Origin: Raineyella sp. W15-4
GTDB taxonomy: Bacteria > Actinomycetota > Actinomycetes > Propionibacteriales > Propionibacteriaceae
Assembly (NCBI RefSeq): GCF_033170155.1
Contig: NZ_CP137079.1
Span: 3,596,001 to 3,660,000, forward strand
Direction: 5' to 3'
DNA: 64,000 nucleotides
A model generated the notes under the pieces. It did not search any database. It worked only from the letters and a program-made list of their open reading frames with translations, and was not told where the DNA came from. Position 1 is the stretch's first letter; each line of letters starts with the position of its first letter. A program made the translations under genes and the position numbers. Shown in pieces: positions 17,671 through 26,274 of this stretch.

Positions 17671-19080
17671 CTAACGGCGTCCCCCTTCCCCCGGACCGCG
17701 CGGCGGACGCGAGACATACGTGTGACCTGTCGGCGTCATCAGTCGGACCACATGGTCGGGCCCCGGCTCGACGCTCGCCGACCAGCCGGCGACCTGCTTG
17801 GTGTGATTGCACCGCTCGCACAGACCCTGACCGTTGTCCAGATCCGTCGGACCGCCCTCCGCGTGGCCGACCACATGGTCGGCGTGCCGGATCGGGGCGT
17901 CGCACCAGGGTGTCCGGCAGTGTTGGTCGCGGGCGCGGATCAGGTGCTGCATCCCCCGGGTGAAGAACCGTCCGGCGGTCTTCGTCGCCACCAGCCCGGT
18001 CGGCCCGCGGAACAGCCGACGCACCTGCACCCGGGTCTCCGGATCGTCGATGCCGCCGAGCATCCGGCGCACCCAGCCGGCGGGTACCGGCCCGACGCCG
18101 CCGACCTCCGCCGCCCCGTCGTCCTCCGCGAACAACGAACGATCGGTGATCAGCACGTCGAGGTGGATATCGCAGGGCCGCTCCGCCGGGCGCCCGGTGA
18201 CCCGTTCCACCAGGGTGTCGGCCATCAGCTGCCCGCGTCCCCGCTCGTCACCGTCGGCCCGGGCGGTGTCAGCGGCCTGGGTCAACGCGGCAAACACTGC
18301 GACCCCCTGCTGCAGCGGCAGCAGCGCGGTCACGTACGTCATCCCGTCGGGAGCGGGACGGCAGGTCACCCGTCGGCCCTTCGCCGCCGCCTCGATCCGC
18401 CGGAGGTAGGCCTCGGCATCCCGCTCGTACACCATCCGGCGCAGCGCGGCGGTGACCGCTCGATCGCCCATCGTGGACCGGGACCGCAGCATCTCGCCGA
18501 ACTCCTCGTCCACCGCTCCGCGGTCCTCGACCGCCAAACAGGCCGTCTCGCGCACCGCCAGGGTGGCCCGCCACTCGTTGAGCCGGCCCTCGGCCAGTGC
18601 CTCGAGGGTGTGTGGCATCTCCCGGACCCAGGCCTGCGCAGTGCCGAGGAATCGGCCGCCCTTGACCGGGGACTCGTGGCGGGCGAGCGCCACCTGCGCG
18701 GCCACGCCCTCACCGAGCCGGTCCGCCGGCACCCCGGCGTCCCGCTGTTGCTGACGTTGCAGCCGGTCGAACCGTTCCGTCACCCGGGCCTGCGCGGCCG
18801 CCGCGGCGGCCTTGAGCCGCTCCAGGGCGGTGATCAGCTCGATACACCGGGCCGAGACGTCGTCGGCCGCGCCGTCCACGGCATCGAACACCTCGGGATC
18901 GCCCAGCCAGCGGGCCCACTGCCGCAGGTCGGGCAGGCCCACCTCCTCCACCCGCTGCGGCCCCGGCGGGGCGCCGAACAGATCCTCGGGCCAGGGCGGA
19001 TCACCGCCCGGCCCCTCCGCCGCCACCCACGCGGGCGCCTCCGCCCACGCCGGAGCAGGCACCGACATCGTCGCCGTCAT
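17671..19080 (-). CDS. DUF222/HNH endonuclease-domain protein
   Basis: 469 residues: an N-terminal DUF222 helical region (about 40-330) and a C-terminal HNH domain, 'CRTPWCDAPIRHADHVVGH' and 'GQGLCERCNHTKQ', with the paired Cys and the H-x-D-H core intact. These '13E12-repeat' type proteins occur in many copies in actinobacterial genomes; their biological role is not established. A second, divergent member lies at 58592. It interrupts the B12 region between cobL and the chelatase gene and has no obvious functional link to either. Confidence 0.9.
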   Translation of the reverse strand: MTATMSVPAPAWAEAPAWVAAEGPGGDPPWPEDLFGAPPGPQRVEEVGLPDLRQWARWLGDPEVFDAVDGAADDVSARCIELITALERLKAAAAAAQARVTERFDRLQRQQQRDAGVPADRLGEGVAAQVALARHESPVKGGRFLGTAQAWVREMPHTLEALAEGRLNEWRATLAVRETACLAVEDRGAVDEEFGEMLRSRSTMGDRAVTAALRRMVYERDAEAYLRRIEAAAKGRRVTCRPAPDGMTYVTALLPLQQGVAVFAALTQAADTARADGDERGRGQLMADTLVERVTGRPAERPCDIHLDVLITDRSLFAEDDGAAEVGGVGPVPAGWVRRMLGGIDDPETRVQVRRLFRGPTGLVATKTAGRFFTRGMQHLIRARDQHCRTPWCDAPIRHADHVVGHAEGGPTDLDNGQGLCERCNHTKQVAGWSASVEPGPDHVVRLMTPTGHTYVSRPPRGPGEGGRR

Positions 19081-19261
19081 CGTTCCCCCTCACACCGTGT
19101 CGTCCGGACCCAGTCGACCGGCCGGACCGCTCCGACCCTCCGGACACCTCCCACGCTAGAAGCACCCTCTGACATTTATCGAACACCTCAACGATTCTTC
19201 CATGCCGCCACCGACGCGTACTCGGTCCCCCTGCCCGACCACGGCTAGGATCGGCCCCGCA

Positions 19262-19346
19262 CCCGGCGTGGAATCCGGTGAGAATCCGGAACGGTCCCGC
19301 CACTGTGAGACCCGTCGCCGACGGGCCGAGTCAGGGCATCGCCGGG
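19262..19346 (+). promoter_or_regulatory. Cobalamin riboswitch upstream of the chelatase-cobO operon
   Basis: 'GGAATCCGGTGAGAATCCGG' is followed by 'CCGCCACTGTGA' and 'GAGTCAGGGCATCGCC'. P1 is CCCGGCG (19262-19268) with CGCCGGG (19340-19346), perfect over 7 bp. Downstream, a GCGGG/CCCGC stem (about 19389-19404) ends right at the AGGGAGG ribosome binding site of the next gene, a plausible translational expression platform. Confidence 0.92.
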
Positions 19347-19415
19347 CGCCGGGACGTACGCCCCCGCGTACGCCCGTCCCACGACACGCGGGCGAGGTAC
19401 CCGCAGGGAGGCTCC

Positions 19416-21521
19416 ATGCGCACCTTTCCGTTCTCGGCCGTCGTCGGCTCCGACGACATGCGCCTGGCACTGGTCCTGACCACAGTGTCCCCAGCGATCG
19501 GCGGTGTCCTGGTCCGCGGCGAGAAGGGCACCGCCAAGTCGACCACCGTCCGGGCGCTGGCCGAACTACTGCCGGCCCAACAGGTCATCGACGGCTGCCG
19601 CTTCGGCTGCGACCCGGCCGCCCCGGATCCGCGCTGCCCGGACGGTCCGCACGACCCTGCCGAGCCGACCGGCACCCGCCCCGCCCGGCTCGTCGAGCTG
19701 CCGGTCGGCGCCACCGAGGACCGGGTCATCGGCTCCCTCGACCTCGAACAGGCCCTCGGCGCCGGCCGGGTCCGCTACGAACCGGGCCTGCTCGCCGAGG
19801 CAAACCGCGGTCTGCTCTACGTCGACGAGGTCAACCTGCTGCACGACCACCTGGTCGACCTGCTCCTCGACGCGGCCGCAATGGGCCGCAACACCGTCGA
19901 ACGCGACGGTGTCTCGATCTCCCATGCCGCCAGGATCGTCCTGGTCGGCACGATGAACCCCGAGGAGGGCGAGCTGCGGCCCCAGTTGCTGGACCGCTTC
20001 GGGCTGACCGTCGAGGTCGCCGCACCGCGCGACCCGCGACTGCGCGCCGAGGTGGTCCGCCGCCGGCTGGCGTACGACCAGGATCCGGACGCCTTCGCCG
20101 CGGCGTATGACACCGAACAGGAGGCCACCCGGACCCGGCTGGCCGCCGCCCGGGACCTGCTCGACACTGTCACCCTCGGCGACCGGGCGCTGCTGAAGAT
20201 CGCCGAGATCTGTGCCGCCTTCGAGGTCGACGGGATGCGCGCCGACATCGTCACCGCCCGTGCCGCGGCCGCCCACGCCGCCTGGAACGGCCGCGACCGG
20301 GTCACCAAGGAGGACCTGCGGGCCGCCGCCCGGCTGGCCCTGCCACACCGTCGGCGCCGCAACCCGTTCGACGCCCCTGGGCTGGACGAGGACCTGCTGG
20401 ACCGCCTGCTCGACGACCTCGAGCCGGACGACCCGGACGATCCCGACCCGGCCGATCCCGACCCGGACGATCCCGACCCGGCCGATCCCGACCCGGACCG
20501 TCCCGACCCGGACCGTCCCGACGACTCATCCGCCGACCAGGAGCCGTCCGGGCAGGGGCAGGCCGCTCCGACGCCCCCCGCGGCCGACCGGGACGCCACC
20601 GACGCCACCGATCCGGACCCCGCGCCCGAGGACGGCCCACAGGACGACCCCGCCGGCGCCGCCCCACGGATGCTGCTCGCCGCCGCCGGACGGCCCTACC
20701 GCACCCGTCGGTTGGAGGCCCACGGGATCGGCTCCGGCGAGGCCGGCCGCCGGTCCCGCGCCCGGACCGGTCAGGGGCGCACGGTCGGTGCCGGCGTCGA
20801 GGGCCGTACGCTGCACCTGCCCGCCACGATCCGCGCCGCCGCGCCGCACCAGGCGACCCGCGGCCGAGCGAGCGGGAAGCTCCGGCTGACCGCCGGCGAC
20901 CTGCGCCGGACTGTCACCGAGGGCCGTGAGTCCAACCTGGTGCTGCTGGTGGTCGACGCCTCCGGCTCGATGGCGGCCAGACGGCGGATGGAGGCGGTCA
21001 AGACCGCCGTCCTCAGCCTGCTGCTGGACGCCTACCAACGCCGCGACAAGGTCGGTCTGATCACCTTCCGGGGCAGCGACGCGACACTGGCGCTGCCGCC
21101 GACCTCCTCGGTCGACGCGGCCGCCCGGCGGCTGGCCGAGTTGCCCGCCGGCGGCCGTACGCCGCTGGCCGAGGGACTGGCGACCGCCGCCGAGGTGCTC
21201 CGGCGCGAGCGGATCCGCGACCCGCGCCGCCGGCCACTGCTGGTCATCCTCACCGACGGCCGGGCCACCTCCGGTCCCGACGCCCTGCCCCGCGCCGACC
21301 GGGTCGCCGCGTACCTGGCCGAGTACGACGCCGTGGTGATCGACTGCGAGACCGGCCGGTTCCGGCTGGGCCTCGCCGGCCGGCTCGCCGCCACGATGGG
21401 CGCCGACCTGGTCGAGCTGGGCGAGGTCGGCCGTGACACGGTGTCGGCGGCCGGTCGTACCATCGTGACCACCGTCCAAGATCGCCTCACCGACCCCGAC
21501 CACCGACGAAAGGCCGCCTGA
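19416..21521 (+). CDS. Fused AAA+ / VWA metal-chelatase subunit (BchI-BchD type, cobaltochelatase-associated)
   Basis: 701 residues from an ATG preceded by GGGAGG. The N-terminal AAA+ domain has 'GEKGTAKST' (Walker A), 'LLYVDEVNLL' (Walker B) and 'MNPEEGELRPQLLDRF' (sensor), as in magnesium-chelatase BchI/ChlI. The C-terminal half has a VWA domain with the MIDAS motif 'DASGSM'. Between them lies an acidic Pro/Asp linker. With riboswitch control and cobO next in line, it probably energises cobalt insertion together with a large CobN subunit, which is not in this window. The Mg-chelatase label often given to such proteins is unlikely here. Confidence 0.88.
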   Translation: MRTFPFSAVVGSDDMRLALVLTTVSPAIGGVLVRGEKGTAKSTTVRALAELLPAQQVIDGCRFGCDPAAPDPRCPDGPHDPAEPTGTRPARLVELPVGATEDRVIGSLDLEQALGAGRVRYEPGLLAEANRGLLYVDEVNLLHDHLVDLLLDAAAMGRNTVERDGVSISHAARIVLVGTMNPEEGELRPQLLDRFGLTVEVAAPRDPRLRAEVVRRRLAYDQDPDAFAAAYDTEQEATRTRLAAARDLLDTVTLGDRALLKIAEICAAFEVDGMRADIVTARAAAAHAAWNGRDRVTKEDLRAAARLALPHRRRRNPFDAPGLDEDLLDRLLDDLEPDDPDDPDPADPDPDDPDPADPDPDRPDPDRPDDSSADQEPSGQGQAAPTPPAADRDATDATDPDPAPEDGPQDDPAGAAPRMLLAAAGRPYRTRRLEAHGIGSGEAGRRSRARTGQGRTVGAGVEGRTLHLPATIRAAAPHQATRGRASGKLRLTAGDLRRTVTEGRESNLVLLVVDASGSMAARRRMEAVKTAVLSLLLDAYQRRDKVGLITFRGSDATLALPPTSSVDAAARRLAELPAGGRTPLAEGLATAAEVLRRERIRDPRRRPLLVILTDGRATSGPDALPRADRVAAYLAEYDAVVIDCETGRFRLGLAGRLAATMGADLVELGEVGRDTVSAAGRTIVTTVQDRLTDPDHRRKAA
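20436..20525 (+). repeat. Six 15-bp tandem repeats in the chelatase linker
   Basis: The unit GACGATCCCGACCCG and near copies occur six times in register, encoding the pentapeptide (D/A)(D/R)PDP. It lies in the acidic linker between the AAA+ and VWA domains and does not disturb the frame. Copy number is likely to vary between strains. Confidence 0.9.
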
Positions 21522-21522
21522 C

Positions 21523-22134
21523 ATGCAGGGCAAGCCACTGACCGTGCCCGACGACGGGCTGACCACCCGGCAGCGCCGCCATCGGCCGTTGGTGATCGTG
21601 CACACCGGCGCCGGCAAGGGCAAGTCCACCGCGGCGTTCGGGCTGGCCCTGCGCGGCTGGACCCAGGGCTGGGACATCGGCGTCTTCCAGTTCGTGAAGT
21701 CCGCGAAGTGGCGGATCGGCGAGCAGACCGCCCTCGAGACACTCGCCACGGTGCACACCGACACCGGGCAGGGCGGCCCGATCGAGTGGCACAAGATGGG
21801 CTCGGGCTGGTCCTGGTCGCGCAAGGAGGGCTCCGACGAGGACCACGCACTGGCCGCCCAGGAGGGTTGGGCCGAGATCAAGCGGCGCCTCGCCGCCGAG
21901 CGGCACACCCTCTACGTGCTCGACGAGTTCACCTACCCGATGAGCTGGGGCTGGATCGACCCGGCCGACGTCGCGGCGACGCTGCGCGACCGGCCCGGCA
22001 CCCAGCACGTGGTGATCACCGGCCGTGACTGCGCCCCCGAGGTGCTCGAGGTCGCCGACCTGGTCACCGAGATGACCAAGATCAAGCACCCCTTCGACAC
22101 CGGCCAGAAGGGCCAGAAGGGCATAGAGTGGTGA
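21523..22134 (+). CDS. cobO: Cob(I)yrinic acid a,c-diamide adenosyltransferase (CobO/BtuR)
   Basis: 203 residues. The P-loop 'GAGKGKST' and 'LDEFTYPMSWGWID' are diagnostic of the CobA/CobO/BtuR family, which transfers the adenosyl group of ATP to Co(I) corrinoids. It starts 1 bp after the chelatase stop and ends within the start of the cobB-cobC fusion. Confidence 0.95.
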   Translation: MQGKPLTVPDDGLTTRQRRHRPLVIVHTGAGKGKSTAAFGLALRGWTQGWDIGVFQFVKSAKWRIGEQTALETLATVHTDTGQGGPIEWHKMGSGWSWSRKEGSDEDHALAAQEGWAEIKRRLAAERHTLYVLDEFTYPMSWGWIDPADVAATLRDRPGTQHVVITGRDCAPEVLEVADLVTEMTKIKHPFDTGQKGQKGIEW

Positions 22135-24488
22135 GTGAGCAGCGCATGGTGGCCGACGGCATCCCGGCCACTCCCCTGGCCCGGGTGGTGATCGGCGCCC
22201 CGGCGTCCGGCCAGGGCAAGACGACCGTCGCGACCGGGCTGATGGCGGCCCTGTCCCGCGCACCGTACGGCCTCGATGTGGCCGGCTTCAAGGTCGGCCC
22301 GGACTACATCGACCCCGGCTACCACCAGCTCGCCACCGGCCGCCCCGGCCGCAACCTCGACCCCTGGCTGCAGGGCGAGGAGCGGATCGCCCCGCTGCTG
22401 CTGCACGGCGCCGGCACCGCCCGGATCGCCGTCATCGAGGGCGTGATGGGGCTGTTCGACGGCAAGGCGGAGACCGAGGGCTTCGCCTCCACCGCCCACG
22501 TCGTGGAGCTCACCGAGTCCCCGGTCATCCTCACCGTCGATGTCTCCCACGCCTCCCGGACGATCGCCGCGACGGTCGGCGGGCTGGCCGCGTTCGAGGA
22601 GGGGGTGAAGGTCGAAGGCATCATCCTCAACAAGGCCGGCTCCCCCCGCCACGCCGACGAGGTGAAGCGCGCCCTGCGCCGGCTGGGCATCCCGGTCCTC
22701 GGCGTACTGCCGCGCGACGAGGCGATCCACGTGCCCTCCCGCCACCTCGGCCTGGTGCCCGCCGCCGAGCGGGACGAGGCGCTGGCGGCCCTCGACGTCC
22801 TCGCCCGGCGGATCGCCGACGAGATCGACCTGGCCCGGGTGGTGCGGATCGCGATGACCGCGCCCCGGCTGTCCGTACGCCCCTGGGACCCCACCGCCGA
22901 GGTGCACCCACCCGCAGCCGCCGATCCCGCAGCCGAGCCCGTCGCCGGCCCTGACCGCTCCCCGGCCCGGCCCCGGATCGCCATCGCCGGCGGCCGCGCC
23001 TTCACCTTCCGGTACGCCGAGACGACCGAGCTGATGGCGGCGGCCGGGTGCGAACCGGTCGAGTTCGACCCGCTCAACGATCCCGCCCTGCCGCCCGACA
23101 CCGCCGGGATCTACCTGGGCGGCGGCTTCCCCGAGGTGCACGCCGAGGGACTGTCCGGCAACGCGTCGATGATCGCCTCGATCCGGGAGGCGATCGCCGC
23201 CGGCACCCCCACCGTCGGCGAGTGCGCCGGCCTGCTCTACCTGTGCCGCGAGGTCGACGGCCATCCGATGGTCGGCGCGGTCGACGCGACCGCGGCGATG
23301 GGCCCGAAGCTGGTACTCGGCTACCGCGACGCCGACGGGACCCACGGCCACGAATTCCACCGGACCACCACCGATCCGCCCGACCCGCCGATGCCCGGCA
23401 ACGTACACGCCTCCTACCTGCACGTGCACTGGGCGGGCGCCCCGGAGCTGGCCCAGGAGTTCTGCGACGCCGTCCACGCGTACACGGCCTCCCGGCCGGA
23501 TCTCCGCCACCACGGCGACACCGAGGTGGGTGACGGGCTGGTCGACCTGGCGGTCAACGTCCGGCTGCCCGGCCCGCCGGACTGGATGCTGGCCCAGATC
23601 GCCGCAACCCTCCCCGGGCTGGGTGCCTATCCGGATCCGACGGCGGCCCGGCAGGCGCTGGCGGCCTACCACGGGGTCAGCCCGGACATGGTGCTGCCGA
23701 CCGCGGGCGGGGCCGAGGCGTTCACCCTGATCGCCCGGGCCGTCCCCGGCGATCGGCCGGTCGTCGTGCACCCGCAGTTCACCGAGCCGGAGGCGGCTCT
23801 GCTCGCCGCGGGGCGTACGCCGCACCGGCACGTCCTGGCCCCGCCGTTCACCCTCGACCCTGCGGCGTTGCCCGACACCGACCTGCTGCTGATCGGCAAC
23901 CCGACCAACCCCACCAGCGTGCTGCACGACGGGGAGGCACTGCGCGGCCTGGCCGGGCCGAGACGGATCGTGGTGATCGACGAGGCGTTCATGGATGCCG
24001 TCCCCGGCGAGCACGAGAGCCAGATCGCCGCCGAGATGGCCGACCTGCTGGTGGTGCGCTCGCTCACCAAGACCTGGGGCCTGGCCGGGCTGCGCGCCGG
24101 CTGTGTCGTCGGTGATCCGCGGTTGATTGCCCGACTGGCGGCCCAGCAGCCGCCGTGGTCGGTCTCCGCCCCGGCGCTCGCCGCGATGATCGCCGCCACC
24201 TCCGACCGGGCCAGGGTCGAGTCCCAGCTCGCGGTGATCGGCACCACTCGCGACCGGGACCACCTCGTCGAGGCGCTGACCGGCCTGGGCTGGGACGTCG
24301 TCACCCCGGCGGCCGGCCCGTTCGTGCTGGCCGACACCCACGACCCGGCGACCCGCGCCCGGCTGCGGGAGCGCGGGTTCGCGGTCCGCCGCGGCGACAC
24401 CTTCCCCGGCCTCGGTCCCGGCTGGGTCCGGGTGGCCGTCCGGCCGCCCGACGTCACCGACGCGCTCGTGGAGGCCGCCCGTGTTTGA
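22131..24488 (+). CDS. Fusion of cobyrinate a,c-diamide synthase (CobB) and CobC/CobD-type aminotransferase-fold enzyme
   Basis: 785 residues from a GTG that gives a 4-bp GTGA overlap with cobO; GTG 22128 and ATG 22146 are alternatives. Residues about 15-470 are CobB: 'GAPASGQGKTTVATG' P-loop, 'GPDYIDPGYH', 'EGVMGLFDG', and a glutaminase domain with nucleophile 'GECAGLLYL'. It amidates the a and c carboxylates. Residues about 490-785 form a PLP enzyme with 'NPTNPTS', 'IDEAFMD' and 'SLTKTWGLAGLR' (Schiff-base Lys), like threonine-phosphate decarboxylase CobD/CobC that makes aminopropanol phosphate. All key motifs look intact in both halves. Confidence 0.92.
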   Translation: MSEQRMVADGIPATPLARVVIGAPASGQGKTTVATGLMAALSRAPYGLDVAGFKVGPDYIDPGYHQLATGRPGRNLDPWLQGEERIAPLLLHGAGTARIAVIEGVMGLFDGKAETEGFASTAHVVELTESPVILTVDVSHASRTIAATVGGLAAFEEGVKVEGIILNKAGSPRHADEVKRALRRLGIPVLGVLPRDEAIHVPSRHLGLVPAAERDEALAALDVLARRIADEIDLARVVRIAMTAPRLSVRPWDPTAEVHPPAAADPAAEPVAGPDRSPARPRIAIAGGRAFTFRYAETTELMAAAGCEPVEFDPLNDPALPPDTAGIYLGGGFPEVHAEGLSGNASMIASIREAIAAGTPTVGECAGLLYLCREVDGHPMVGAVDATAAMGPKLVLGYRDADGTHGHEFHRTTTDPPDPPMPGNVHASYLHVHWAGAPELAQEFCDAVHAYTASRPDLRHHGDTEVGDGLVDLAVNVRLPGPPDWMLAQIAATLPGLGAYPDPTAARQALAAYHGVSPDMVLPTAGGAEAFTLIARAVPGDRPVVVHPQFTEPEAALLAAGRTPHRHVLAPPFTLDPAALPDTDLLLIGNPTNPTSVLHDGEALRGLAGPRRIVVIDEAFMDAVPGEHESQIAAEMADLLVVRSLTKTWGLAGLRAGCVVGDPRLIARLAAQQPPWSVSAPALAAMIAATSDRARVESQLAVIGTTRDRDHLVEALTGLGWDVVTPAAGPFVLADTHDPATRARLRERGFAVRRGDTFPGLGPGWVRVAVRPPDVTDALVEAARV

Positions 24489-25512
24489 GATCGAGGTCAC
24501 CGGCCGCCAGGTGCTGATCACCGGGCTGGATGCCACCATGCCCGCGCACATCGCCGCCCTGATCCGCGACGGCGCCCGGGTCACCGTCGCCGTCGAGGAG
24601 CTGTCCACCTCGCTGAAGGACCTGGTGCACCGCGGCCTGATCAGCCACGACCCCGACCCGCAGGGATCGTACGACCTGGTCATCGCACCCCGCCCGGCGC
24701 CGGCGGCGCCCGACCCCGACCCGGCCGACGCCGTGGCCACCGGTTCCGGCGTCGGCCGGGTCACCCTGGTCGGCGGCGGGCCGGGCGATCCCGGGCTGAT
24801 CACCGTCGCCGGGCTGCGGGCGCTGCGCGAAGCGGATGTCGTGGTGACCGATCGGCTCGTCCCGCAGGAGTGCCTGGCCGAGATCCCTGCCCACGCCGAG
24901 GTGATCGACGTGGCGAAGATCCCGCGCGGCGAACAGACCTCCCAGGAGAGGATCAACGCCCTGCTGATCGACCGGGCCCGCCCCGGCCGGCACGTCGTCC
25001 GGTTCAAGGGCGGCGACCCGTACGTCTTCGGCCGCGGCGGGGAGGAGGTGGTCGCCCTCACCGAAGCCGGCATCCCGGTGACCATCATCCCCGGGGTGAC
25101 GTCCTCGATCGCCGCGCCGGAGCTCGCCGGCATCCCGGTCACCCACCGCGGGCTCACCCAGGGCTTCACCGTGGTGTCCGGCCATGTCGCGCCGGGCGAC
25201 CCCCGGTCCACCGTCGACTGGTCGGCGCTGGCCCGCACCGGCACCACCCTGGTGATCCTGATGGGGGTGCACACCCTGCGGCGTATCTGCGCCCGGCTGG
25301 TCGCCGACGGCCTGGACCCGGCGCTGCCGGCGGCGACCATCGCCGACGCCGGGCTGGCCGGCCAGCGGATCGTCCGCTCCCCCCTCGGCGGGCTGCCGGA
25401 CGCCGTCGAGGCCGCCGGGATCGGCTCCCCCGCGGTCACCGTGATCGGCGCCGTCGCCGGCGGCCGACTGCCGGCGACCACCGATCTCGCGATGCAGGGC
25501 CTGGTCCGATGA
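24481..25512 (+). CDS. cobA: Uroporphyrinogen-III C-methyltransferase with N-terminal extension
   Basis: 343 residues from GTG. From about residue 93 it is a complete SUMT: 'VTLVGGGPGDPGLITVAG', 'VVRFKGGDPYVFGRGGEE', 'IPGVTSSIAAP' and 'GIPVTHRGL'. It makes precorrin-2, the entry to corrins and siroheme. Residues 1-75 ('GRQVLITGLDATMPAHIAAL') resemble the NAD-binding half of siroheme synthase CysG but lack a GxGxxA loop and are too short to be a full dehydrogenase. It overlaps the cobB-cobC fusion by 8 bp and cobK by 4 bp. Confidence 0.93.
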   Translation: MFEIEVTGRQVLITGLDATMPAHIAALIRDGARVTVAVEELSTSLKDLVHRGLISHDPDPQGSYDLVIAPRPAPAAPDPDPADAVATGSGVGRVTLVGGGPGDPGLITVAGLRALREADVVVTDRLVPQECLAEIPAHAEVIDVAKIPRGEQTSQERINALLIDRARPGRHVVRFKGGDPYVFGRGGEEVVALTEAGIPVTIIPGVTSSIAAPELAGIPVTHRGLTQGFTVVSGHVAPGDPRSTVDWSALARTGTTLVILMGVHTLRRICARLVADGLDPALPAATIADAGLAGQRIVRSPLGGLPDAVEAAGIGSPAVTVIGAVAGGRLPATTDLAMQGLVR

Positions 25513-26246
25513 CCGTGCTGATCCTCGGCGGCACCCGGGAGGCCCGCGCCCTGGCGATCCTGCTGGTCGGCCACGGCCTCGACGTCATCTCCTCCCTCGC
25601 CGGGCGGGTGACGACCCCGGCGCTGCCGGCCGGCGAGGTCCGGATCGGCGGCTTCGGCGGCATCGAGGGCCTGGTGGCGTACGAACGCGACCACGGGATC
25701 ACCGTCGTCGTCGACGCCACCCACCCGTTCGCCTCCCGGATCAGCGCCAACGCCGCCGCGGCCCACCACGACACCGGGATCCCGCTGCTGCACCTGCAGC
25801 GGCCCGGCTGGGAGACCCGCCCCGAGGCCGACGGCTGGCATTGGGTGGACACCACCGCGGAGGCCGTCGCGGCGGCCGAACGGCTCGGCGAGCGGGTGTT
25901 CGTCACCACCGGCCGCAAGTCGCTGCGTGCGTACGCCGGCTGGACCGACCGCTACGTCCTGGTCCGGCTGGTCGAGCCCGCGGATTGGTGGGTGCCTACC
26001 GGGTGGGAGGTGCTGGTCGACCGCGGGCCGTACGATCTGGCCGCCGAGACCGCCCTGATGCGGGACCGGCGGATCGACGTGCTGACCACGAAGAACTCCG
26101 GTGGTTCCCTCACCGAGGCCAAGCTGCAGGCCGCCGCCGACCTCGGCATCGCCGTGGTGATCGTCCGGCGGCCGCCCGCGCCGGAGGGCATCGATCAGGT
26201 GGCGACCCCGGAGGAGGCCGCCGGCTGGGTGCTTGCCCAGGCCTGA
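25509..26246 (+). CDS. cobK: Precorrin-6A reductase
   Basis: 245 residues. 'ILGGTREARALA' is the NAD(P)-binding N-terminus of CobK/CbiJ, followed by 'DATHPFASRISANA' and 'VLTTKNSGG', both characteristic. It reduces precorrin-6A to 6B, the step before CobL. The ATG gives ATGA overlap with cobA. It is the last gene of the riboswitch-controlled chelatase-cobO-cobBC-cobA-cobK unit. Confidence 0.95.
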   Translation: MTVLILGGTREARALAILLVGHGLDVISSLAGRVTTPALPAGEVRIGGFGGIEGLVAYERDHGITVVVDATHPFASRISANAAAAHHDTGIPLLHLQRPGWETRPEADGWHWVDTTAEAVAAAERLGERVFVTTGRKSLRAYAGWTDRYVLVRLVEPADWWVPTGWEVLVDRGPYDLAAETALMRDRRIDVLTTKNSGGSLTEAKLQAAADLGIAVVIVRRPPAPEGIDQVATPEEAAGWVLAQA

Positions 26247-26248
26247 GA

Positions 26249-26272
26249 CCGGCGAGCACCCGCACCCGCCGG
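26249..26272. terminator. Possible terminator between convergent cobK and poxB
   Basis: CCGGCG (26249-26254) pairs with CGCCGG (26267-26272) in the 28-bp gap between the two stop codons. There is no U-tract, and the stem is short. Confidence 0.35.
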
Positions 26273-26274
26273 CG

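Noticed and set aside
20436-20525. Regular 15-bp repeats considered as a CRISPR array
   Set aside because: There are no unique spacers, and the repeats are in frame within a chelatase linker.
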